From CAZADA01 sp964568975 (lineage in GTDB: Bacteria; Pseudomonadota; Alphaproteobacteria; Caulobacterales; Maricaulaceae): 64,000 nucleotides of DNA. Positions 25,107 to 33,340 of the stretch are shown in pieces. Location: NCBI GenBank assembly GCA_964568975.1, contig CAZMSO010000017.1:1-64000 (forward strand). The letters run 5' to 3'. Every line of letters starts with the position of its first letter. Within the stretch, counting starts at the first letter, position 1. A program made the position numbers and the translations under genes. The notes beneath the pieces were generated by a model that was not told where the DNA came from, did not search any database, and saw only the letters and a program-made list of their open reading frames with translations.

Positions 25107-26267
25107 ATGCGAATCATCACCACGACGGACGCCCTTGCGGCGTTCTGCGCCGAACTTCGCCGCCATGACGTCGTCGCCGTCGATACGGAATTCATGCGCG
25201 AGTCGACGTATTGGCCGCTCTTGTGCCTCATCCAGGCCGCCGCCGGCGACGCGGAGGCGGTGATCGACCCTCTCGCGGAGGGAATCGATCTCTCGCCCTT
25301 GTTTGCGGTGTTCGACGATCCCGCGATCGTGAAAGTGTTCCACGCCGCGCGGCAGGATCTTGAGATCTTCGTGCACATGCACGGGCGCGTCCCGACGCCG
25401 CTGTTTGATTCTCAAGTCGCCGCAGCGGCCGTGGGCTTGGGCGACTCCATCGCCTATGACACCTTAGTGCGCGTGTTGCTGGACGCCTCGATCGACAAAA
25501 CCTCCCGCTTCACGGATTGGTCACGGCGGCCCTTGTCGCCCAAACAGCTCGCCTACGCGCTGTCGGATGTGACGTATCTGCGCGACCTTTACCCGATTTT
25601 GAGCGCGCGGCTCGCCACGGCGGAACGCACGGAGTGGGTGGCTGAGGAGATGGCGGTGCTCACCGACCCCGCCACATACGCCCTCGACCCCGATGCCGCG
25701 TGGACGCGGCTGAAAGTGCGCAAGCGGACCAAACCCTACCTCGCCGCCCTCAAAGTCGCGGCCCGCTGGCGCGAACAGGAGGCCCAGACCCGCAATGTGC
25801 CCCGCCAGCGCGTCTTGAAAGACGACGCCCTTTACGAAATCGCCATGCAAGGCGTCGACAGCGCGGAGGCCTTGGGTCGGTTGCGCGCAATCCCTAAAGG
25901 GTTTGAGCGCTCCAAAGCCGGCCAAGCGCTCGGCGCAGCCCTTGCCGAGGCGCACGCCACGCCGGAGGCGTTCGCGCCCAAACTGCCGCGGCCCGCGCCG
26001 ACGCCGGCGGGAGCCGGACCGACGCTTGAACTGTTGAAAGTGCTGCTGCGGGTTCAAGCCCAGCGCCATGACGTCGCGCCGCGATTGATCGCCACGGCTG
26101 CGGATCTCGAGCGCTTAGCCGCCGACGACGCCGCTGATATTCCCGCTTTGCGCGGTTGGCGGCGCGATGTGTTCGGCCAGGCCGCGCTTGATCTCAAACA
26201 TGGTCGCTCGGCGCTTTATCTCGCCGACGGTCAAGTGCGCATCGCCGAGCGCTCGCCGGCGGTGTGA
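25107..26267 (+). CDS. rnd: Ribonuclease D
   Basis: A 3'-5' exoribonuclease that trims tRNA and other stable RNA precursors. The 386-residue product begins MRIITTTDALAAF at ATG 25107; longer upstream starts have no homology. DEDDy catalytic residues are visible: VAVDTEFMRES (Exo I), KVFHAARQDLEIF (Exo II), and YALSDVTYLRDLYPIL (Exo III with Tyr and Asp). The C-terminal half contains an HRDC-like helical region including WREQEAQTRNVPRQRVLKDD. It is divergent from the alkaline phosphatase gene and convergent with ppx. Confidence 0.95.
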   Translation: MRIITTTDALAAFCAELRRHDVVAVDTEFMRESTYWPLLCLIQAAAGDAEAVIDPLAEGIDLSPLFAVFDDPAIVKVFHAARQDLEIFVHMHGRVPTPLFDSQVAAAAVGLGDSIAYDTLVRVLLDASIDKTSRFTDWSRRPLSPKQLAYALSDVTYLRDLYPILSARLATAERTEWVAEEMAVLTDPATYALDPDAAWTRLKVRKRTKPYLAALKVAARWREQEAQTRNVPRQRVLKDDALYEIAMQGVDSAEALGRLRAIPKGFERSKAGQALGAALAEAHATPEAFAPKLPRPAPTPAGAGPTLELLKVLLRVQAQRHDVAPRLIATAADLERLAADDAADIPALRGWRRDVFGQAALDLKHGRSALYLADGQVRIAERSPAV

Positions 26268-26289
26268 GCCTGTGTCGACGCCGGCGGAC

Positions 26290-27303
26290 TCAGTCCGCCG
26301 CGGCGTCCGTCAACACCGCTTCCTCTAAGCCCAAGGCGTGCGCCAACACGCCCTCGCGCACGCCGGTTTCCGACAGCACAATATCTGTGGGCTCGACCCG
26401 CTCGACCAGGGCGCGCAGCGCCAACGCGGCCCCGGGCAACGTTTCGCGCCGCCGGTTCGACACCCGCGCCTTGTCCATCAGGCGCGCGGCTTTCGCGCCG
26501 CCATGTTCGATCACGTCGAGCACCCACAGCACCTCCGCCGGCGTCAGCGTCCAGCCGTGCAGGCCGGGGTCTTGGCCGCGCTCCGCCGCCGCCAACTTGG
26601 CAACATTGCGCCACGCCCCCCCGACGCCGTAAAGCCGCGCGCGCCGCCAGCCCCCGCGGGGCGGGCTGGCGTCCAACGCCGCCTCCACGGCTCGACGCGC
26701 GCCCGCCGCGCTCTGGCGCAACGCATCCTCCACCGCCAGCGGCCCCACCACATACGTCTCGCCTTCGCGCGCGGTTCCGCCTGAAATGTCGGCGAGTTCA
26801 AGGCTGAGGCCACCAAGATCCGACACCGCGCCGTCATCGCACAGCCCCCCCACCAACACGCCCCGCGCCGCGCTCCAGCCCTCTTGCGCGCCGGACAACA
26901 CACGCACCTCCGTCGCGAGAATCGCCTCCGCCCGGGTGATGAACGCGTCGCGGCTGCGCGGCTCCGCGACACGCACCGCCGCTGTGGCGAAGGCGACGCG
27001 TCGGCGCGCGCCATGGACGTCGACAAGAATGTCAAGCAAGTGCAACGCGTTCAGCGCGTCCAAGATCCGTTGCGGCTGGAGCACGCCGCTCTCGCTTAGC
27101 CCGCGGCCCAAGCGCGGCTTTTCGCCGTGGGAATGCAGCGCGCGGATGTGGTCGCCATCAATGGCGTAAAGCACCGCCCGCACGGAGTTCGCGCCGATGT
27201 CGATCACCGCCACATCCGCCGGCGGCGCGTTGGCGTGCGCGGGCGCGGCGATCATTGCGCGCCGCCGCGGAGGCAGGACCGACAATGCGCGGCGATCACC
27301 CAC
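26290..27303 (-). CDS. ppx: Exopolyphosphatase (Ppx/GppA family)
   Basis: Releases phosphate from polyphosphate (or, in GppA members, cleaves pppGpp). The 337-residue ASKHA-fold protein has VAVIDIGANSVRAVLY, RVAFATAAVRVAEPRSRDAF, EVRVLSGAQEGWSAARGVL, SDLGGLSLELADI and YGVGGAWRNVAKL. It corresponds to the short alphaproteobacterial form without the C-terminal HD domain. The GTG at 27303 overlaps the ppk stop by 8 bp. An ATG at 27255 is the alternative and lies nearer the conserved start. Being coupled to ppk implies that polyphosphate synthesis and breakdown share one transcript. Confidence 0.9.
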   Translation of the reverse strand: MGDRRALSVLPPRRRAMIAAPAHANAPPADVAVIDIGANSVRAVLYAIDGDHIRALHSHGEKPRLGRGLSESGVLQPQRILDALNALHLLDILVDVHGARRRVAFATAAVRVAEPRSRDAFITRAEAILATEVRVLSGAQEGWSAARGVLVGGLCDDGAVSDLGGLSLELADISGGTAREGETYVVGPLAVEDALRQSAAGARRAVEAALDASPPRGGWRRARLYGVGGAWRNVAKLAAAERGQDPGLHGWTLTPAEVLWVLDVIEHGGAKAARLMDKARVSNRRRETLPGAALALRALVERVEPTDIVLSETGVREGVLAHALGLEEAVLTDAAAD

Positions 27304-29566
27304 CGCGCGCCGGCGCGCCCGGGCGCGCCGGCGGCGGCCCGTTCACTCGCGCCGCGCCGCGGCCGGAAAGGCTCGGGTGCTCCATAAAATAGCCGTGCGC
27401 GCAAAACGCGTCCTCCGCATCATGGCCCGGGCAGCGGACATAACCGCCATCGGGCTGCATGAGCCAGCTTTGGCGTTCATCGCGTAAATTTCCCACCATG
27501 ATTTGGTTGAGCACATGGCGATGGACCGTCGGATTTGTGATCTCCGCCATCACTTCGACGCGCCGCTCGAGATTGCGCGGCATCCAATCCGCTGACGAGA
27601 GATAGACTTTCGCGGCCTCCGACGGCAGGTCCGCGCCGTGAGCGAACGCCCAAATGCGCGCGTGCTCTAAGAACCGCCCGACAATGGACTTCACGCGGAT
27701 CGTCTCCGACAATCCCGGGACGCCTGGGCGCAAACAGCAAATGCCGCGCACCACAAGGTCAATCTCCACGCCCGCCTGGGACGCCTCATAAAGCGCGTCG
27801 ATCATGCCGGCGTGCACGAGGGAGTTCATTTTCGCCCAAATCGCCGCCGGCTTGCCCGCGCGCGCGTTCTCCGCCTCAGTCGCGATCAGCGCCAGCAATT
27901 GGGACTTCATGTCGAGCGGCGACATCGCGAAGCGTTCCAACACGTCGGGCTTGGCGTAGCCTGTGACGAAGTTGAACACGCGCCCGGCGTCGCGCCCAAC
28001 CGCCGGATCCGCGGTGAAGAGAGAAAGGTCGGTGTAAATCTTCGCAGTCAGCGGATGATAATTTCCAGTGCCGACATGGGTGTAAGCGCGCAAGTCCGAC
28101 CCTTCGCGACGCACCACCAGGCTGAGCTTGGCGTGGGTCTTCCAGTCCACAAAGCCGCCATACACGACTTGCACGCCCGAATTCTCTAAATGGCGCGCAA
28201 ATCCAAGATTGGCCTCTTCATCAAAGCGTGCTTTGAGTTCAATAATCGCAGTGACGTTCTTGCCCGCCTCTGAGGCTTCACACAGCGCCTCAACAATCGG
28301 GCTGTCGCGCGAGGTGCGATAGAGCGTCTGCTTAATCGCGAGAACTTTCGGATCCGCCGCGGCTTGACGGATAAACTCCACCACGGTGTCGAACGTCTCA
28401 TAGGGATGGTGCACTAAGATGTCCTTCGCGCGGATGGCGGCGAACATGTCGCCGCGATACTCACGCACGCGCTCGGGACTGCGCGGTTCGAAACTCGGAA
28501 ACAGCAAATCCGGGCGGTCTGAGGTGATCACTTCACTGAGGTCTTTGACGCCCAAAAACCCATCCACCAGGATCACATCCTCTGGCGCGGCGTCGAGGGC
28601 GCGGGTGACGAACTCCTGCAGCGGCGCCGGCATGGCGGCGTCCACGGTCAAGCGCACCAACGCGCCACGGCGGCGGCGTTTAATGGCCGATTCAAAGAAG
28701 GCGACCAGATCCTCCGCCTCTTCCTCCAAATCGATATCTGTGTCGCGCAAAACGCGGAACATGCCCGCGCCTTCGACCCGATAGCCGGGAAAGAGCTGGT
28801 CAAGGCACAGCTCCACCACAGTCTCCAACGCCACAAACCGCGCCGGCGCGCGGCCATGGCCCTTGCGTTCGCCCGCCGGCAACGCCACGAACCGCGGCAC
28901 GCCTAAGGGAATCGGCGCCAGCGCCTTCAGCGATCCGCCTTGGGCGTCGCTTAAGTCCAGCGCCAAATTGAACCCCAGATTAGGCACGAACGGAAATGGA
29001 TGGGCGCTGTCGACCGCCAGCGGCGTCAAGAGCGGGAAAATCCGCATCAGAAAATCATCGCGCAGCCATTCACGGTCAGCCTTGGTCAGTTCGCGCGCCT
29101 CCAAGACCATCACGCCTTCAGCCCGCAATTGCTTGCGCAAATCCGCCCAGAGCGCGCTTTGCTGCGCGATCAACTCCCCCGCCAGCGCGTTGACGGCGCG
29201 CAATTGTTGCGACGCCGTCAAACCGTCATCGCTCAGCGTCGCCACCCCGCCGCGCACCATGGCCCGCAGTCCCGCGACACGCACCATGTAGAACTCGTCC
29301 ATGTTGGAGCCGGAGATGGCTAAAAACCGCACCCGCTCGAACAGGGGATGGCGGGGATTGGCGGCTTCCTCCAGCACGCGCCGATTAAACTCCAGCCAGC
29401 TCGTCTCGCGGTTGATGAACCGGTCCGGCGAGGCCGCCAGCTCTTGCGCCTCTCGCGCCGACGCCGCGGCTGTCGTCTTGGCCGCCGTCGGGGCCGCGCC
29501 GTTCGCCCGTTTCTTTGCAGGGGCGCGGCGCGTGCGGGTGGTGGATGACGTCGATGCGGCGGTCAT
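27296..29566 (-). CDS. ppk1: Polyphosphate kinase 1
   Basis: Makes inorganic polyphosphate from ATP. The 756-residue product has a basic Ala/Lys-rich N-terminal extension (about 1-45), then RFINRETSWLEFNRRVLEEA and FLAISGSNMDEFYMVRVAGL. The catalytic domain has DILVHHPYETFDTVVEFI, KQTLYRTSRDSPIVEALCEA, ELKARFDEEANLGFAR and HVGTGNYHPLTAKIYTDLSL, whose first His is the phosphorylated residue, followed by SSADWMPRNLERRVEV. The ATG overlaps the hdaA stop by 4 bp and its stop overlaps ppx by 8 bp, giving a coupled hdaA-ppk-ppx unit. Confidence 0.97.
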   Translation of the reverse strand: MTAASTSSTTRTRRAPAKKRANGAAPTAAKTTAAASAREAQELAASPDRFINRETSWLEFNRRVLEEAANPRHPLFERVRFLAISGSNMDEFYMVRVAGLRAMVRGGVATLSDDGLTASQQLRAVNALAGELIAQQSALWADLRKQLRAEGVMVLEARELTKADREWLRDDFLMRIFPLLTPLAVDSAHPFPFVPNLGFNLALDLSDAQGGSLKALAPIPLGVPRFVALPAGERKGHGRAPARFVALETVVELCLDQLFPGYRVEGAGMFRVLRDTDIDLEEEAEDLVAFFESAIKRRRRGALVRLTVDAAMPAPLQEFVTRALDAAPEDVILVDGFLGVKDLSEVITSDRPDLLFPSFEPRSPERVREYRGDMFAAIRAKDILVHHPYETFDTVVEFIRQAAADPKVLAIKQTLYRTSRDSPIVEALCEASEAGKNVTAIIELKARFDEEANLGFARHLENSGVQVVYGGFVDWKTHAKLSLVVRREGSDLRAYTHVGTGNYHPLTAKIYTDLSLFTADPAVGRDAGRVFNFVTGYAKPDVLERFAMSPLDMKSQLLALIATEAENARAGKPAAIWAKMNSLVHAGMIDALYEASQAGVEIDLVVRGICCLRPGVPGLSETIRVKSIVGRFLEHARIWAFAHGADLPSEAAKVYLSSADWMPRNLERRVEVMAEITNPTVHRHVLNQIMVGNLRDERQSWLMQPDGGYVRCPGHDAEDAFCAHGYFMEHPSLSGRGAARVNGPPPARPGAPARGG

Positions 29567-30270
29567 AGCGCTCCAGAACCTTCTTCATGGAAGTAGTCGC
29601 GCGCGAGAGCGCGGGTCACGCGCGCGCCGTCAGCCAGGGCGCGGCGGGTCAACCCGTCGGCGGCGTCGACGGCCGCCGCGTGGGAACGTTCTATCCGTAC
29701 ACAAATATATGAAAGGAGGCTTTCGTCCGCCGTGACGCCTGAGTCCGCAAAGACTTTCGCCAAAATCGCCCGCAGCTCGTCATCATCCGGGGGATCAATG
29801 CTCGCCATTGGCAAGGCCCTCAGCCGCGACGTCAAATCCGCCGTCGCGCCCCACGCCGCCCACTCATTCGGCGCGCAGCGCGCTGTCATCACCAGCGCCC
29901 CCGCACCGCGCCGCGCGGCGTTGATGAGGGCGAACACGGCGTCCGGCGCGCCGTCGTCAGCCCCCTCCACGACCAGGCGGCCCCCCATCTCCAGCGCCTC
30001 AAGGGCCGTGGGATCGAGCGGGCGGTCGCGTCCGTCAAGAATGCGCGCGGCCGCAGCGTCCGCCTCCGCCTCGGCCCACATCCGCACAAGATGGCTCTTG
30101 CCCGAGCGCGCCGGGCCGACCACCGCCAGCGCGTGCGTGGGCCACGACCGCCACGCCGCGAGCGCCGCCCGCGCGGCCGCGGTGGACGGGCCCGCCACAA
30201 ACGTGGCGGTGGGATCGCGCGCAAGGGCGGGAAAATCGAACGCGAGTTGCGCGCCAGCCATCCGCGTCAT
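29563..30270 (-). CDS. hdaA: DnaA regulatory inactivator HdaA
   Basis: Works with the DNA polymerase clamp to promote hydrolysis of DnaA-bound ATP and so limit replication initiation (established for E. coli Hda and Caulobacter HdaA). The 235-residue product begins with a clamp-binding motif, QLAFDF (residues 8-13). A reduced AAA+ domain follows, with P-loop VVGPARSGKSHLVRMWAEA, Walker B-like LVVEGADD and sensor region DLTSRLRALPMASIDPPDDD. It has the short Hda-type C-terminus without the DnaA domain IV helix-turn-helix. It overlaps the DUF2066 gene upstream and ppk downstream, each by 4 bp. Confidence 0.9.
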   Translation of the reverse strand: MTRMAGAQLAFDFPALARDPTATFVAGPSTAAARAALAAWRSWPTHALAVVGPARSGKSHLVRMWAEAEADAAAARILDGRDRPLDPTALEALEMGGRLVVEGADDGAPDAVFALINAARRGAGALVMTARCAPNEWAAWGATADLTSRLRALPMASIDPPDDDELRAILAKVFADSGVTADESLLSYICVRIERSHAAAVDAADGLTRRALADGARVTRALARDYFHEEGSGAL

Positions 30271-31442
30271 CCCGGAGACGACGGCGCAGGCGGGCGCGGA
30301 ATCCCCCCGTCGGCGCCGGTTCTCGGCGCGCCGGCGGGCGCGCCTGACGCAGCCGCAGGCGCCGCGCCGCGCGCGCTCGCCCGGCCCAACGCCTCAACCC
30401 GAAACACCGCCTCGCGCGCGTCCGCGGTCTCCGGCGTCAGCGCCACGCCGCGCTCGCGCAGTTCCAAGCGCAATTGTTCAATTGCGCCGCGATGAACCGC
30501 CCGCACCATCGCACCGTCGTTCGAGAGCGCCTCCAGCCGCACATCGCTTAACAGCGCCGCCCCGCCTAGGGCCGTCTCCAGCCTGAGCCACTCCGCCAAG
30601 GTCGCAAACCGCACCGACAACACAATGTCGCTTTTCGCGCCAGTCGCGGCGGTCAGCGACTGCTTCCATTCCGTCTGCAAGGAATCGAACACGCGGTCGC
30701 GCAATTGCGCCAAGCTCGGCGCCGTCAGCCGACCGCCATCAACGACTTTGCCGCCTTGTGCGAAATCGAGCTCCCGCACTTGAGCCATCGCGCCGCCAGA
30801 ACCTTGGCGCGCATAAACGACCAACACGCGGTCCAAGCGATAGCGCCGCGCCATCGCGCCCAGAGCCGCAGCGTCCAGCGACACCGCTTGGCTCGCCGAC
30901 ACCCCGCCAATGTCGCTGATGTCGCCCAAAGGCGTCGTCAGCGGGGTGAGCTCGTCCGAGAAGTCGCGCGCCTGCCACAGCGCCAACCACGGATTGTTCG
31001 CCCACAAGCGCACGCCCTCGCCATCGCGCCACAAGGGGATGACCAGGGAGGGGCGCGTGCGGCTCTCCACATGTTGGACGCCGCGGTCGCGGAAGTATTG
31101 GCGCACTTGGCCGGGATCAAACGTCACCGTGATGGTGGCGCTGTAGGAGGTGGCGGTGTTGGCTTGCTCCTCCACCTCCAGGCCGGCGACGAGGGTTTCA
31201 GCCTCCTCCGGCGTCACTGGCGGCAAGAGATACCGGTCGCGCGGCGCGGTGAGCCGGTTGGTCAAGCGCTCTAAGGCGCGCGCTTGGCCAAGCGCCAAGG
31301 CCGGTCCTTGAGCCGCGGCGGCGGTTTCCGCCTCCGCTTGGGTCTCCACCCCGCGGACACGGAAGATATCCGCCGCCGCGGGAGCGGCCGACGCCACAGC
31401 CGTGAGGACCGCGACCACAAAAGCGCGGGCGATAGCGCGCAT
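30267..31442 (-). CDS. DUF2066 domain-containing exported protein
   Basis: A 391-residue protein whose start at ATG 31442 is set by AAGGAG seven bases upstream and by the signal peptide that follows (residues 1-25, ending APAAADIF). The central region matches DUF2066: ALGQARALERLTNRLTAP, then SYSATITVTFDPGQVRQYFR and RPSLVIPLWRDGEGVRLW. The C-terminal 40 residues are Ala/Pro/Gly-rich and low in complexity. Function is unknown. The gene is conserved beside hdaA and divergent from purM in alphaproteobacteria, and here its last codons overlap the hdaA start. Periplasmic location is inferred. Confidence 0.87.
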   Translation of the reverse strand: MRAIARAFVVAVLTAVASAAPAAADIFRVRGVETQAEAETAAAAQGPALALGQARALERLTNRLTAPRDRYLLPPVTPEEAETLVAGLEVEEQANTATSYSATITVTFDPGQVRQYFRDRGVQHVESRTRPSLVIPLWRDGEGVRLWANNPWLALWQARDFSDELTPLTTPLGDISDIGGVSASQAVSLDAAALGAMARRYRLDRVLVVYARQGSGGAMAQVRELDFAQGGKVVDGGRLTAPSLAQLRDRVFDSLQTEWKQSLTAATGAKSDIVLSVRFATLAEWLRLETALGGAALLSDVRLEALSNDGAMVRAVHRGAIEQLRLELRERGVALTPETADAREAVFRVEALGRASARGAAPAAASGAPAGAPRTGADGGIPRPPAPSSPG

Positions 31443-31564
31443 AGCGAACTCCTTGTGTGAACCAACACTATACCCATACCGCCGTCGGCGTCGAAAGGCT
31501 TCGGCTTGCTCCCGGCGGCCGCTTAGGGTTTGGTCAGGCTTTACCAAGCAGGTGGGGAGGCGAT

Positions 31565-32644
31565 GTGGCGAAGCAGACTGGCGAGGATCCACGCCGCCCA
31601 GCGGCTCCCGGCATGAGCGACGGAGACAGCCAGGCCGGCCTCACATACGCCGCCGCCGGCGTCGACGTAGAAGCAGGCGACCGCTTCACCCAAGGGCTTG
31701 CGCCGCTGGCGGCCACGACCGCGCGCCCCGGCGCAGACTCCAGCCTCGGCGGCTTTGGCGGCACGTTTGATTTAGCGGCGGCGGGTTTCCGCGATCCCGT
31801 CTTGGTGGCGGGCGCGGACGGCGTCGGCACTAAGCTCGACATCGCCGCCGCCGTCGACCACCACGCCAGCGTCGGCGTGGATTTGGTGGCCATGTGCGTC
31901 AATGACGTGCTGGCCCACGGGGCCGAGCCGCTGTTTTTCTTGGACTACATCGCCACGGGCCGGCTGCAGCCGGAGGCGGCGCGCCAGCTCGTGGAGGGTG
32001 TGGCCAGGGGGTGCCGCGAGGCGGGATGCGCGCTCATTGGCGGGGAGACCGCGGAGATGCCGGGCTTTTACGCCCCCGGCCGCTATGACGCCGCCGGCTT
32101 CGCCGTGGGAGCCGCGGAGCGGGGCGATTTGTTGCCGCTCCATGACGACATGCGCGCAGGCGACGCCATGATCGCCTTGGGATCGTCGGGCGCCCACGCC
32201 AACGGCTTTTCCTTCATCCGCGCAACGGTCGATCGGTTGGGCCTGGCCTGGGACGCGCCCTCGCCGTGGGACGCAGCGACGCCGCTGTGGCGCGCGTTGC
32301 TGGAGCCGACGCGGATTTATGTGCCCGCAATCTTGCCGCTGGCGCGGGCCGGGCGCTTGACGGGCGCGGCCCACATCACGGGCGGCGGCCTGATCGACAA
32401 TCCGCAGCGCGCGCTGCCGGCGCATTTGCGTCCCGCGATTGATTGGGAGAGCTGGCGGCGTCCGCCCCTGTTCGCGTGGCTGCAAGACGCCGCCGGCGCG
32501 CAGGAGGCGGAGATGCGCCGCGTGTTCAATTGCGGCGTCGGTTTTGTGGTTTATGTGGCCCGCGACACCGCCGAGGACGTGGTCACGGATTTGCGCGCGG
32601 CCGGAGAGACCGCGTGGATCTGCGGGGAGGTCGTGGACGCGTGA
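31565..32644 (+). CDS. purM: Phosphoribosylformylglycinamidine cyclo-ligase
   Basis: Fifth step of purine synthesis, making aminoimidazole ribonucleotide. I favour the GTG at 31565, which follows GGGGAGG by four bases; the ATG at 31613 has no ribosome site but lies closer to the first conserved residues (LTYAAAGVDVEAGD). From the GTG the protein is 359 residues. Motifs include FGGTFDLAAAGFRDPVLVAG, DGVGTKLDIA, GVDLVAMCVNDVLAHGAEPL, ALIGGETAEMPGFY, LGSSGAHANGFSF and HITGGGLIDN. It is divergent from DUF2066 and coupled to purN by a GTGA overlap. Confidence 0.96.
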   Translation: MAKQTGEDPRRPAAPGMSDGDSQAGLTYAAAGVDVEAGDRFTQGLAPLAATTARPGADSSLGGFGGTFDLAAAGFRDPVLVAGADGVGTKLDIAAAVDHHASVGVDLVAMCVNDVLAHGAEPLFFLDYIATGRLQPEAARQLVEGVARGCREAGCALIGGETAEMPGFYAPGRYDAAGFAVGAAERGDLLPLHDDMRAGDAMIALGSSGAHANGFSFIRATVDRLGLAWDAPSPWDAATPLWRALLEPTRIYVPAILPLARAGRLTGAAHITGGGLIDNPQRALPAHLRPAIDWESWRRPPLFAWLQDAAGAQEAEMRRVFNCGVGFVVYVARDTAEDVVTDLRAAGETAWICGEVVDA

Positions 32645-33336
32645 CGGACGCCCGCGACGCTTCCCCGCCCAAACGTGTAGCCATCTTGATTTCGGGCCGC
32701 GGCTCGAACATGGCCGCGCTCCTTGACGCTATGGCTGCGCCAGGTTTTCCCGCCACCCCGGCCGTCGTGATCTCCAATATCGGGACAGCGCCGGGGCTGG
32801 CGCTCGCGGAGGCGCGCGGCGCGCCCACGGGCGTGGTCGACCACACAGCCTATCCCGATCGGGAGCGCTTCGAGATTGAGATCCACGCGCGTCTTTTAAG
32901 CGCACGCGCGGATCTGGTGTGTCTGGCGGGCTTTATGCGGGTGCTGACGCCGTGGCTGGTCACGAAGTGGGCTGGGCGCATGCTCAACATCCACCCGGCG
33001 TTGTTGCCGGCCTTTCCGGGCCTCAACACCCACCAGCGCGCGCTGGAGGCGGGCGTGGCGGTCCATGGCGCGACGGTGCATTTCGTGACGCCCGAGCTCG
33101 ACGCCGGTCCGGCGGTCGGCCAAGCGGTGGTCCCGGTGCTGGCGGAGGATGATCCCGACAGCCTGGCCGAGCGCGTGTTGGCGTTGGAGCATCACTTGTT
33201 CCCGGAATGCCTGCGGCTGGTGGCCTCCGGCGCCACGCGATGGGAGAACGGCCGCGTGCACGGCCCGCGCGTCGTGCGGTGGGCGGGTGAGGACGCGCAC
33301 GCCCCCGAGCGTCAGGACGCGCCGGCGTCGGCGTAA
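32641..33336 (+). CDS. purN: Phosphoribosylglycinamide formyltransferase
   Basis: Third step of purine synthesis, transferring a formyl group from 10-formyltetrahydrofolate to GAR. From GTG 32641, overlapping the purM stop, the protein is 231 residues. It has VAILISGRGSNMAALLDAM (phosphate loop), LVCLAGFMRVLTPWLV, the catalytic Asn and His in MLNIHPALLPAFPGLNTHQ, and the Asp of VHFVTPELDAGPAVGQ. The C-terminal 20 residues extend past the usual end. It is convergent with the acylase gene, with stops only a few bases apart. Confidence 0.96.
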   Translation: MTDARDASPPKRVAILISGRGSNMAALLDAMAAPGFPATPAVVISNIGTAPGLALAEARGAPTGVVDHTAYPDRERFEIEIHARLLSARADLVCLAGFMRVLTPWLVTKWAGRMLNIHPALLPAFPGLNTHQRALEAGVAVHGATVHFVTPELDAGPAVGQAVVPVLAEDDPDSLAERVLALEHHLFPECLRLVASGATRWENGRVHGPRVVRWAGEDAHAPERQDAPASA

Positions 33337-33340
33337 GCGG

